Shown here piece by piece: positions 11,764 through 19,183 of a DNA stretch of 64,000 bases. Below the pieces are notes generated by a model. That model saw only the letters and a program-made list of their open reading frames with translations. It did not search any database and had not been told where the DNA came from. Within the stretch, counting starts at the first letter, position 1; each line of letters starts with the position of its first letter. The position numbers and the translations under genes are program-made. The DNA comes from Bradyrhizobium cosmicum (GTDB lineage: Bacteria > Pseudomonadota > Alphaproteobacteria > Rhizobiales > Xanthobacteraceae): assembly GCF_007290395.2 (NCBI RefSeq), contig NZ_CP041656.2, positions 1,860,001 through 1,924,000 of the forward strand. The letters run 5' to 3'.

Positions 11764-13038
11764 CTACATCATCCCGCCCTCTTCCTCTTCCGCCCGTTCG
11801 ATCAGCTCCTCGCTTACCACCACCTCCCGCCGCGGCACGACGAAGATCATCATGCAGGCGCAGAGCAGCGAGATCGCCAGCACGGCGGACGTGAGCGGCA
11901 GCGTGGTGGCGGAGTGGCCGCCGAGATAGGCGCCGAACTGCGACATCAGCGCGCCGATGCCCTGCTGGAGAAAGCCCATCGCGCCTGACGCAGTGCCGGC
12001 GGCTTCGGGGCGGATGCTGATCGCGCCGGCGGCCGAGTTCGCCATCACGAAGGCATTGCCGGCCATCACGATCATCTGCGTGCCGAACAGCCAGGCGGGC
12101 GCTTCGTTCCACCCCGTAAAGCTCCAGAGCAGGTTCAGCAGGCTGCCGCAGAGCTGCAATCCGAGCCCGAGCCAGATCAGCTTCTCGAGCGAGTGCCTGG
12201 GCGCGAAGCGCACGCAGAGCAGGTTCCCGACGAGGTAGGCGAAACCTGTCGTCGCGAACCACGCGCCGTATTCGGCGCTGGTCCGCCCCATCTGCGTCAC
12301 CACGACGTAGGGACCGCCGCCGGCAAAGGTGAAGATGATCTGCGAGGCCAGCACCTGGCACATGACATAGCCGACGAAGGCGCGGTTGCGGATCAGCATG
12401 CCGACGTCGCCGCGAAAGCCGCTGCCGGCCGCGCGGGTGCGGCGCGTCTCCGGCAGCGCGACCGCGATGCCGATGGCGACGATGATCGCGGCAATGGTGA
12501 TGGCGTAGAAGATCGCGCGCCAGCCGAATGCGGTCTCGATCAGGCCGCCGGTCAGCGGGGAGACCATCTGCCCGATCATCAGCGCGGCGACCACGAGGCT
12601 GATCATGGAGGCGACGCGGTCGCGCTCGTAGATGTCGCGGATGATCGCGCGGCTCACCACCATGCCGGCGGCGCCGCCCAGCGCCTGGAAGAAGCGCGCG
12701 GCGATCAGTTGCGGCAGGGTTTGCGCGAAGATGCAGCCGACGCTGGCTGCCACCATCAATGCGAGGCCGCCCAGCAGCACCGGGCGCCGCCCGAACCTGT
12801 CCGACAGAGGCCCCATGATCAGCTGCGACAGCGCGATGCCGACCATGTAGAGCGACACGGTCATCTGCGCGATCGAGATGTCGCTGCCGAAATTGGTCGC
12901 CAGCACCGGCAGCGCCGGAACCAGCATGTAGAGCGAAATCGGCGCGATGCCGGTCATGACGACCAGCAGCAGCAACACCACGCGCGAGGTCGCGATGTTT
13001 TTCGCCGTTTCCGGCGGTTTGCTGATCATGCCGTGCAT
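11764..13038 (-). CDS. Bcr/CflA-type MFS drug exporter
   Basis: Inner-membrane proton-driven multidrug efflux protein of the 12-helix DHA1 group. The 424-aa product has regularly spaced hydrophobic helices. Motif A, GPLSDRFGRRPVLLGG, lies at residues 77-92 between helices 2 and 3. The Bcr/CflA-like start ISLYMLVPALPVLATNFG follows helix 1. The C-terminus is short and acidic (RAEEEEGGMM). An alternative start lies three codons downstream. No regulator gene is adjacent, so the substrate cannot be predicted. Confidence 0.9.
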   Translation of the reverse strand: MHGMISKPPETAKNIATSRVVLLLLVVMTGIAPISLYMLVPALPVLATNFGSDISIAQMTVSLYMVGIALSQLIMGPLSDRFGRRPVLLGGLALMVAASVGCIFAQTLPQLIAARFFQALGGAAGMVVSRAIIRDIYERDRVASMISLVVAALMIGQMVSPLTGGLIETAFGWRAIFYAITIAAIIVAIGIAVALPETRRTRAAGSGFRGDVGMLIRNRAFVGYVMCQVLASQIIFTFAGGGPYVVVTQMGRTSAEYGAWFATTGFAYLVGNLLCVRFAPRHSLEKLIWLGLGLQLCGSLLNLLWSFTGWNEAPAWLFGTQMIVMAGNAFVMANSAAGAISIRPEAAGTASGAMGFLQQGIGALMSQFGAYLGGHSATTLPLTSAVLAISLLCACMMIFVVPRREVVVSEELIERAEEEEGGMM

Positions 13039-13342
13039 GCGTGTCCGTTTCGTCGAAATCCGAATCGGACTGTAGCTTGCTCGCGCAAGACGGATATCGG
13101 CGTTTCGGAATGCGGCTATACGGATTCCGGGACGGTTATGATGAGGGCACGATGGCGACCGATTGGGCGCGATGTTTGTGCGACAACGACGGTGTCATTC
13201 CCCGCGAAGGCGGGGAATCCAGTACGCCGCGGCCTCTCCGCATACGTCTTCCGTCTCTGGAATACGGGATGTCCCGCCTTCGCGGGGCATGACAACCAGT
13301 GTGAGGAAACAGCCTTGCGCAAATCGCGTAGCGCCATGCGCG
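13039..13342. other. Gap between MFS exporter and aminopeptidase P
   Basis: No gene is seen in this 304-bp gap. The right part is the palindromic repeat at 13194-13293. The left part should contain the promoter of the leftward MFS gene, but no clear boxes were recognised. Confidence 0.4.
13194..13293. repeat. Palindromic repeat, GTCATTCCCCGCGAAGGCGG type
   Basis: A 100-bp element with two outer arms: GTCATTCCCCGCGAAGGCGG at the left and CCGCCTTCGCGGGGCATGAC at the right. Inside lie AATCCAGTACG and CGTATTCC-like inner arms. This is a typical dispersed palindromic repeat, placed downstream of the aminopeptidase gene. Confidence 0.8.
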
Positions 13343-15172
13343 CTAAGGCTTCAGCTCCGCCGTGGCCTGATCGAGCCAGGCCCTGGTCGCCTCGTCCAGC
13401 GCCGGCCGCACCTCGGCCCGCACGCGGGCGTGGTAGGCGTTCAGCCAGTCGAGTTCGTCCTTGCCCAGCATCGTGACATCGATCAGCCGGCGGTCGATCG
13501 GCGCCAGCGTCAGCGTCTCGAACGCGTTCATCGGCTTCTCGGCGCCCTTGATCTCGGCTTCAACCACCAGCTCGAGGTTCTCGATGCGGATGCCGAAACC
13601 GTCGGTCTTGTAATAGCCGGGCTCGTTGGAAAGGATCATGCCGCGCTTCAGCGGCGTGGTGCCGAGCTTCGAGATCCGCGCCGGCCCCTCGTGAACCGAG
13701 AGATAGCTGCCGACGCCGTGGCCAGTGCCGTGCTCGAAATCGACGCCGGCGGCCCACAGATATTGCCGCGCCAGCGTGTCGAGCTGCGCGCCGGTGGTGC
13801 CGTCGGGGAAGATGGCGCGCGCTATCGCGATATGGCCGCGCAGCACGCGGGTGAAACGGTCGCGCATCTCGGCCGTGGTCTCGCCCACGGCCATGGTGCG
13901 GGTGACGTCGGTGGTGCCGTCTTCATACTGCGCGCCGGAATCGATCAACAGCAAATCGCCGGGCACGATCCGCCGGTTGCTTTTGCGGGTGACGCGGTAG
14001 TGCACGATGGCGCCATTCGGGCCGGTGCCGGAGATGGTCGGGAACGACACGTCCTTCAGTGCGCCGGTGTCGCGGCGGAACGTCTCCAGCGCCTCGACCG
14101 CGTCGATCTCGGTGAGCTTGCCGCTTGCCGCCTCCTTGTCGATGAAGGCGAGGAAGCGCGCCAGCGCGATCGCGTCGCGCCGGTGCGCCGTCTGCGTGCC
14201 CTTGATCTCGGTCGCGTTCTTGACGGCCTTGAGCAGCGCAATCGGATCGTTGCCGCGGACCGGCTTGCCGCCGGCGCCCGCGATCAGCCGGCTGAGGGCG
14301 TCGGCCGCGGTGGCATTGTCGAGCGCGATCGCCGCGCCGCTCTTGGCCAGCGCCATCAGCGTCGGCGCCATCGCATCGGGCTCGCGCACGTCGGCGGATT
14401 GTTCGAGGTGATCGCGCGTCAGGTTCGAAAGCTTGCGGTGGTCGATGAAGATGGTGGGGCGGCCGTCCTTGGGCACCAGCGCGTAGGACAGCGGCAGCGG
14501 CGTGTGCGCGACGTCGGCGCCGCGGATGTTGAAGGTCCAGGCCACGGCATGGCTGTCGGACAGCACCAGCGCATCGACACCGAGCCTGGCGATTTCGCTT
14601 CTGATCTGCGTGAGCTTCTCGGCCTCGGCGACGCCGGCATTCTGCAGGCTATGCACGGCGACGGGAGCGAGCGGCGGCTGCGGCCGGTCCTGCCAGATCG
14701 CATCGACTGGATTGCTGTCGACCGCGACCAGTTCGGCGCCGGCCTTGGCGCAGGCGGCGGCAAGGCGCTCGGCTGCCGCAAAAGTGTGCAGCCATGGATC
14801 AAATCCGAGGCGGTCGCCGGCCTTCAGGTGCGCCGAGACCCAGCTTTCCGGCGGCGGATCGATCAGCGATTCCACCGCCCAGACCCTTGCGTCCACCTGC
14901 TTGCCGGCCTGAATCGTATAGCGGCCGTCGACGAAGACCGCGGCTTCATGGATCAGCACCACCGCCAATCCCGCCGAGCCCGTAAAACCGCTCAGCCAGG
15001 CCAGCCGCTCTTCCGAGGGCGGCACATATTCGTTCTGCTGCTGGTCGGCGCGCGGAATGACGAAGCCGGTCAGCTTGCGGCGGGCGAGTTCTTCGCGGAG
15101 CGCTGCCAGGCGCGCCGTCAGTGCGACGCCGGCCTCGGGCTCCTCGAAAGTCTGGAAGTGCGCTTCGAACAT
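13343..15172 (-). CDS. Xaa-Pro aminopeptidase (aminopeptidase P, M24B family)
   Basis: Cytoplasmic metallopeptidase releasing the N-terminal residue before proline. At 609 aa it is the long, three-domain form (two creatinase-like N-domains plus a pita-bread catalytic domain). Metal ligands are visible in order: the two aspartates in LLIDSGAQYEDGTTDVTRT, the histidine in HGTGHGVGSYLSVHEGP, and the glutamates in LSNEPGYY and RIENLELV. The N-terminus has the family stretch YVPPSEERLAWLSGFTGSAG. No signal peptide. Stands alone between two repeats or gaps. Confidence 0.95.
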   Translation of the reverse strand: MFEAHFQTFEEPEAGVALTARLAALREELARRKLTGFVIPRADQQQNEYVPPSEERLAWLSGFTGSAGLAVVLIHEAAVFVDGRYTIQAGKQVDARVWAVESLIDPPPESWVSAHLKAGDRLGFDPWLHTFAAAERLAAACAKAGAELVAVDSNPVDAIWQDRPQPPLAPVAVHSLQNAGVAEAEKLTQIRSEIARLGVDALVLSDSHAVAWTFNIRGADVAHTPLPLSYALVPKDGRPTIFIDHRKLSNLTRDHLEQSADVREPDAMAPTLMALAKSGAAIALDNATAADALSRLIAGAGGKPVRGNDPIALLKAVKNATEIKGTQTAHRRDAIALARFLAFIDKEAASGKLTEIDAVEALETFRRDTGALKDVSFPTISGTGPNGAIVHYRVTRKSNRRIVPGDLLLIDSGAQYEDGTTDVTRTMAVGETTAEMRDRFTRVLRGHIAIARAIFPDGTTGAQLDTLARQYLWAAGVDFEHGTGHGVGSYLSVHEGPARISKLGTTPLKRGMILSNEPGYYKTDGFGIRIENLELVVEAEIKGAEKPMNAFETLTLAPIDRRLIDVTMLGKDELDWLNAYHARVRAEVRPALDEATRAWLDQATAELKP

Positions 15173-15361
15173 GATGGACTCAGTTTAGGATCATGGGGAT
15201 CAGTCCGCAATGTAGACGCAATTGAGGTCGTATCTGGCACGGACTGTGCTTGAAAAAGTTCCATTCGAATTGAGTGGAGTACAGGATGCAGCAGTTGCGC
15301 TTCGTCCGGATAACAGGGAAATTCGAGCAAGTGGTTCATCTCAACGGCGAGGGGACACACG

Positions 15362-15541
15362 ATGCCAGCGTTCACGTTTGAGAAGATTTCGCCGCCGGTC
15401 CGCCGCGCACCGGCCGCCACGACACCGAAGAAGCCGCGCGGCCTCATCAGCCAGGTGATCGACCGTTTCGCCGAGCGCCGCGCCAGGCGCGCGTTGCAAG
15501 GCGAGCGCGCAGTGCAACGGGACGACAAGCCGGCGGAGTAG
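15362..15541 (+). CDS. Small basic protein, 59 aa, unknown function
   Basis: The ATG at 15362 follows GAGGGGACACACG and reads MPAFTFEKISPPVRRAPAAT, then a basic amphipathic helix (ISQVIDRFAERRARRAL) and an acidic end DDKPAE. Arg and Lys content is high; there is no membrane segment and no known domain. The clear ribosome site and strong GC3 bias favour a real gene. It converges with prmA with only 2 bp between the stops. Function not recognised. Confidence 0.6.
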   Translation: MPAFTFEKISPPVRRAPAATTPKKPRGLISQVIDRFAERRARRALQGERAVQRDDKPAE

Positions 15542-15543
15542 AA

Positions 15544-16431
15544 TTACCCCACCTTCCTCAGCAGCAGACTGCTCCATCCCTCGATCCGCAGGTGCCGCAG
15601 CGGCACGAGGCCGCGCGCGCGGTGGGCGGCGATCACGGCGGGGGCCTGGTGGGTCAGCAGACCGGAGAGGATGACGCGGGCGCCGGGGGCGAGGTGCCGC
15701 GCCATCGGACCTGCCAATTGCCGTAACGGATTGGCAAGGATGTTGGCCAGCACCAGGTCGAACGGGCCGCATCTGGCAAAATCCGGCGCGGCGAAGCCGG
15801 TGGCGCGGATTACCCGGACCAGATTGCCAGCTTCGTTCAGCACCGCGTTCTCGGCCGCGACCCGTACCGAAGGCGGGTCGATGTCGGAGGCGAGCACGGC
15901 GCGATGCAGCGCCTTCGCCGCCGCTATTCCCAGCACGCCTGTCCCGGTACCGAGGTCGAGGACGCGTGCGGGCCGGGCGCTTTTCAGGACATGGTCAAGC
16001 AACAGTAAACAGCCGCGGGTGGTGCCGTGGTGCCCGGTGCCGAAGGCAAGCGCCGCTTCGATCTCGATGGCGAGCTTGTTCGGCGCCACGCGGTCGCGAT
16101 CGTGGCTGCCGTGCACGACGAAGCGCCCCGCCGGCACCGGGACGAGGTCTTCGAGGCTCGCCTTGACCCAGTCCTTGGCCTCGATGGTGTCGAACAGAAG
16201 CGTCTCGGCAATGTCGTTTCCTGCCGAAGTTGCAATGAGTTCACGCAGCAACGCCTGGTCCGGCGCTTCGGCGAAATGCAGCGTGACGTCCCAGCGTCCG
16301 TCCGGCTGCTCGAACGCGGCAACCGCCGCGTCGCCCTCGAAAAAGACTTCGGTGAGCACGTCGACGACGCGCTTGGCCGCGGCCTCGGTGCCGATTGAAA
16401 AGCTGGCGCGATGAGTGGGCGAAGGCTGCAT
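15544..16431 (-). CDS. prmA: Ribosomal protein L11 methyltransferase
   Basis: SAM-dependent enzyme that methylates L11 in the cytoplasm. The 295-aa product has the PrmA N-terminal substrate-binding domain, followed by the Rossmann methyltransferase domain with motif I VLDLGTGTGVLGIAAAK. The catalytic-site stretch DLVLANILANPLRQLA matches the N-I-L-A motif of PrmA. Length and order are typical. The start gives MQPSPTHRASF; no better one exists downstream. Confidence 0.95.
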   Translation of the reverse strand: MQPSPTHRASFSIGTEAAAKRVVDVLTEVFFEGDAAVAAFEQPDGRWDVTLHFAEAPDQALLRELIATSAGNDIAETLLFDTIEAKDWVKASLEDLVPVPAGRFVVHGSHDRDRVAPNKLAIEIEAALAFGTGHHGTTRGCLLLLDHVLKSARPARVLDLGTGTGVLGIAAAKALHRAVLASDIDPPSVRVAAENAVLNEAGNLVRVIRATGFAAPDFARCGPFDLVLANILANPLRQLAGPMARHLAPGARVILSGLLTHQAPAVIAAHRARGLVPLRHLRIEGWSSLLLRKVG

Positions 16432-16586
16432 TCAGAATTCCGTTGATCTCAATTTTTGGAACTTTTGTATCCAAATTTCCGCACAACTTGTGGTTCCCGG
16501 GTTAACCTGACCGTAGGTTGTACTCCGTAGATTTTCGGCTGTTGGATCCAGCCAACACGGCTTGAAAATTGAAATGGAGGCGAGTC

Positions 16587-16754
16587 TTGAAGAGCATGGT
16601 TCAGAAGTTCTGGTCGGACGAGTCCGGTGCAACCGCGATCGAGTACGGCCTGATCGCAGCCGGCATCGCGCTGGCGATCATCACCGTGGTGAACAGCCTG
16701 GGCACCAGCATGAACGAGAAGTTCGGTTCGATCAGCACCAAGTTGGGCAACTGA
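16587..16754 (+). CDS. Flp family type IVb pilin, orphan
   Basis: Class IVb prepilin, 55 aa, for Flp/Tad pili. A TTG at 16587 is chosen because GGAGG lies at 16576-16580, six bases upstream, and it gives the standard N-terminus MKSMVQKFWSDESG. The prepilin peptidase site is G14/A15 in ESGATAIEYGLIA, with Glu at +5 and Tyr at +6 as required. A hydrophobic helix (about 17-40) follows. No tad/cpa assembly genes are in the window, so the pilus machinery must be elsewhere. The next possible start is an ATG three codons on. Confidence 0.9.
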   Translation: MKSMVQKFWSDESGATAIEYGLIAAGIALAIITVVNSLGTSMNEKFGSISTKLGN

Positions 16755-16811
16755 TCCCGGTTTCCTGATCCCAGCAGGAAGCATTTCTTCATAGCAGCTA
16801 TTTTGGCGCGC

Positions 16812-16842
16812 GCCCGCAAAGGAAAGCGATTTCCTTGCGGGC
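16812..16842 (+). terminator. Stem-loop after the Flp pilin gene
   Basis: GCCCGCAAAGGAAA pairs with TTTCCTTGCGGGC around a GCGA loop, with one bulged A. There is no U-run downstream, so it may stabilise the pilin mRNA or act in a factor-dependent way rather than as a classic intrinsic terminator. Confidence 0.55.
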
Positions 16843-16871
16843 GAAGTCGCATCTGGAGCTCCGGTAGTGTC

Positions 16872-17171
16872 TCAGTTTGAAATTTCTTTGCGATTTTGAT
16901 CGCTACTCGCATTCTTGCCGTGGCGCACGTAAGCCGGGAGGCGAATAGCGCCAAAAGCGAGAGCCCCTAAGGGAATCGCGAAATACCAGTCAAGGTTCCC
17001 AAGACGAGTAGCCAAAATCGCGACGGCCGCACCGACGATGATCGCGGCGGCCTGATTCCACCGGGCACCGATCTCACCCGCTTGCTTTGATGAGCGAAGG
17101 TAAACGGCAGCCCCTAGCGAAATAATCGCCACGGCTGCCGCGCCAATAATTGGAATCCACGCGTCTTTCAT
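16872..17171 (-). CDS. Small membrane protein, 99 aa, unknown
   Basis: Predicted inner-membrane protein with three hydrophobic segments: about residues 6-24, 41-57 and 63-78. It ends in a polar tail GKNASSDQNRKEISN. No domain is recognised. Base composition is slightly less GC-rich than the neighbours, so it may be a later arrival. It converges on the pilin gene. The ATG at 17171 gives the first hydrophobic segment right after MKDAW. Confidence 0.6.
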   Translation of the reverse strand: MKDAWIPIIGAAAVAIISLGAAVYLRSSKQAGEIGARWNQAAAIIVGAAVAILATRLGNLDWYFAIPLGALAFGAIRLPAYVRHGKNASSDQNRKEISN

Positions 17172-17211
17172 CTCTTAGTTCCCCTCCCCTTGCCGCTATC
17201 CTTCACACCGC

Positions 17212-17346
17212 TAATCCACAGGGTTGTCCGCAGGGATTTACCAGCCTTCTCCACAGCCTTTTGGGCTGGCTGTGAAGGGTCCTCGTGAGCCTTTTCTCCA
17301 TGTTAGTGACAGGCTTCTCCACAGCCTGTCCACGCCGTTATCCACG
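17212..17346. other. Cluster of DnaA-box-like 9-mers with a 14-bp direct repeat
   Basis: TAATCCACA (17212-17220), TTCTCCACA (17247-17255), TTCTCCACA (17315-17323) and TTATCCACG (17338-17346) lie on the same strand within 135 bp. Each differs from TTATCCACA by one base. CTTCTCCACAGCCT is repeated exactly at 17246-17259 and 17314-17327. The last box overlaps the stop of the following leftward gene. DnaA binding is inference only. Confidence 0.4.
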
Positions 17347-18948
17347 GCTTCCGAACAGGCCGCGGTGATCCTTCAAGATCGCCTGCGCGGCGTTGTGGCC
17401 GGGGGCGCCGGTGACGCCGCCGCCGGGATGGGCACCGGAGCCGCAATGGTACAGGCCCTTCAGCGGCCCGCGATAATCGGCATGGCCCAGCATCGGCCGC
17501 GCCGAGAACAACTGGTTCAGCGACAGCGCGCCGTGGAAGATGTCGCCGCCCAACAGTCCGAACTGCCGTTCGAGATCGAGCGGCGAGAGAACCTGGCGGC
17601 CAAGCACACTGCCGGCAAAGCCCGGCGCGTATTTGTCCACCGTCGCGATCATGAGATCGGCGACCTCGTCGCGATGGTCGTCCCAGGACCTGCCGTCCGG
17701 CAACTCCGGCGCGACGTGCTGGCAGAACAGGCTCGCGACATGCTTGCCTTCGGGCGCCAGCGTGTCATCGAGCGTCGAGGGGATCAGCATCTCGACGACC
17801 GGCTCGCGGCTCCAGCCCTGTGCGCGCGCATCGAGCCAGGCGCGGTCCATGTAGCCGAGATCAGGGGCCAGGATGATGCCGGAGGAGAGATGATCGCCGT
17901 CGCCCGCCAGCGCCGTGAAGGAGGGCAGGCGGTCCAGCGCCACGTTCATGCGGAAGGTGCCGGAGCCGTTCTTCCAATTGCGGATGCGGGCTAAGAAGTC
18001 GGCGGGCAGCGCGTCGGCCGCGATCAGCCGCGTATAAAGCAGCTTGGGATTGACGTTGGCCGCGACATATTTCGCGCGGATCGTCTCGCCGTTCTCCAGG
18101 ACGACGCCCACGGCGCGGTCGCGCTCGACGATCACCTCGCGCACGCCGGCACCGGTGTCGATCACGACGCCCCGCTCGCCTGCAGCGCGCGCCATCGCCT
18201 GTGTGATCGCACCCATGCCGCCGATGGCATGACCCCAGACGCCCTTCTTGCCGTTCACCTCGCCGAAGGCGTGATGCAGCATCACATAGGCCGAGCCGGC
18301 GGCGTAGGGGCTGGCGTAGTTGCCGACGATCGCATCGAAGCCGAACAGCGCCTTGACCAGATCGTGCTCGAAACGCTCGTCCAGCATCTCGCCGGCCGAG
18401 CGGGTGAAGAGATCGAGCAGGCTGCGGCTCTGCTCCAGCGTGAGCCCGCGCAGGATGTTGGCACTCTGGAGCGCGTTCACGGCCTCGCGGATCGCAGCCG
18501 TGCCGATGCCCGCCAGCAGGTTGGGCGGCGCGCGCAGCACGAATTGCCTGAGCACGTCGGCGATGTCTTCCAACTCGCGCGAGAACCCGTCGAGCGCGAC
18601 GGCGTCATGGGGGCTCAGCCGCGCGATGGAGGCCTTCGTCCGCCCCTCGCCGGTGAGGAGATAGCTGCCGTCGGGGGCGGGCAGGAAATTCTGCGCGCGC
18701 CGCTCGACGATTCGCAGGCCCTGCTTGGCCAGCCCGAGGTCGCGGATCACCTGCGGATTGAGAAGGCTCACGGTGTAGGCCGCCACCGAGTTGCGGAAGC
18801 CCGGATGAAACTCCTCCGTCACGGCCGCCCCGCCGACCACCTGGCGGCGCTCGACCACGCGCACGCGCAGGCCCGCCATGGCGAGATAGGCCGCGCAGGT
18901 GAGGCCGTTGTGGCCGGCACCGATGATGACGACGTCGGTTTCGCTCAT
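17338..18948 (-). CDS. FAD-dependent oxidoreductase, PYROXD2/phytoene-desaturase-like
   Basis: The 536-aa flavoprotein has the dinucleotide-binding motif VVIIGAGHNGLTCAAYLA at residues 6-23, followed by the ERRQVVGGAAVTEEFHPGF region typical of the carotenoid-desaturase/PYROXD2 branch. A C-terminal FAD motif GLYHCGSGAHPGGGVTGAPG is present. No carotenoid genes are near, and the sequence is closer in style to PYROXD2 than to CrtI, so a pigment role is not proposed. Substrate unknown. No signal peptide. Length is normal and both FAD motifs are intact. Confidence 0.88.
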   Translation of the reverse strand: MSETDVVIIGAGHNGLTCAAYLAMAGLRVRVVERRQVVGGAAVTEEFHPGFRNSVAAYTVSLLNPQVIRDLGLAKQGLRIVERRAQNFLPAPDGSYLLTGEGRTKASIARLSPHDAVALDGFSRELEDIADVLRQFVLRAPPNLLAGIGTAAIREAVNALQSANILRGLTLEQSRSLLDLFTRSAGEMLDERFEHDLVKALFGFDAIVGNYASPYAAGSAYVMLHHAFGEVNGKKGVWGHAIGGMGAITQAMARAAGERGVVIDTGAGVREVIVERDRAVGVVLENGETIRAKYVAANVNPKLLYTRLIAADALPADFLARIRNWKNGSGTFRMNVALDRLPSFTALAGDGDHLSSGIILAPDLGYMDRAWLDARAQGWSREPVVEMLIPSTLDDTLAPEGKHVASLFCQHVAPELPDGRSWDDHRDEVADLMIATVDKYAPGFAGSVLGRQVLSPLDLERQFGLLGGDIFHGALSLNQLFSARPMLGHADYRGPLKGLYHCGSGAHPGGGVTGAPGHNAAQAILKDHRGLFGSRG

Positions 18949-18960
18949 GATCTCCCTGGC

Positions 18961-19062
18961 GTCATTCCGGGGCGATGCGAAGCATCGAACCCGGAACCTC
19001 GAGATTCCCCGGTGCGCAATTGCGCACCTGTGGTCTGGTCCTTCGGACCATCCCGGAATGAC
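18961..19062. repeat. Palindromic repeat, GTCATTCCGGGGC type
   Basis: A 102-bp element with outer arms GTCATTCCGGG and CCCGGAATGAC. It contains nested hairpins, GATGCGAAGCATC, GGTGCGCAATTGCGCACC and GGTCCTTCGGACC. It lies between divergent genes and probably upstream of both promoters. Confidence 0.8.
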
Positions 19063-19183
19063 ATCTCTATATCAAGCAATCGTTGCTGCAACATCACGAG
19101 CCCCTTTATTGCCCGTTCGGGCGCCTTGTGCTCCATTGCGCGCGCGTCCGGCGCCCGCCGGGGAATTGCTTGCCGGAGCTTCC

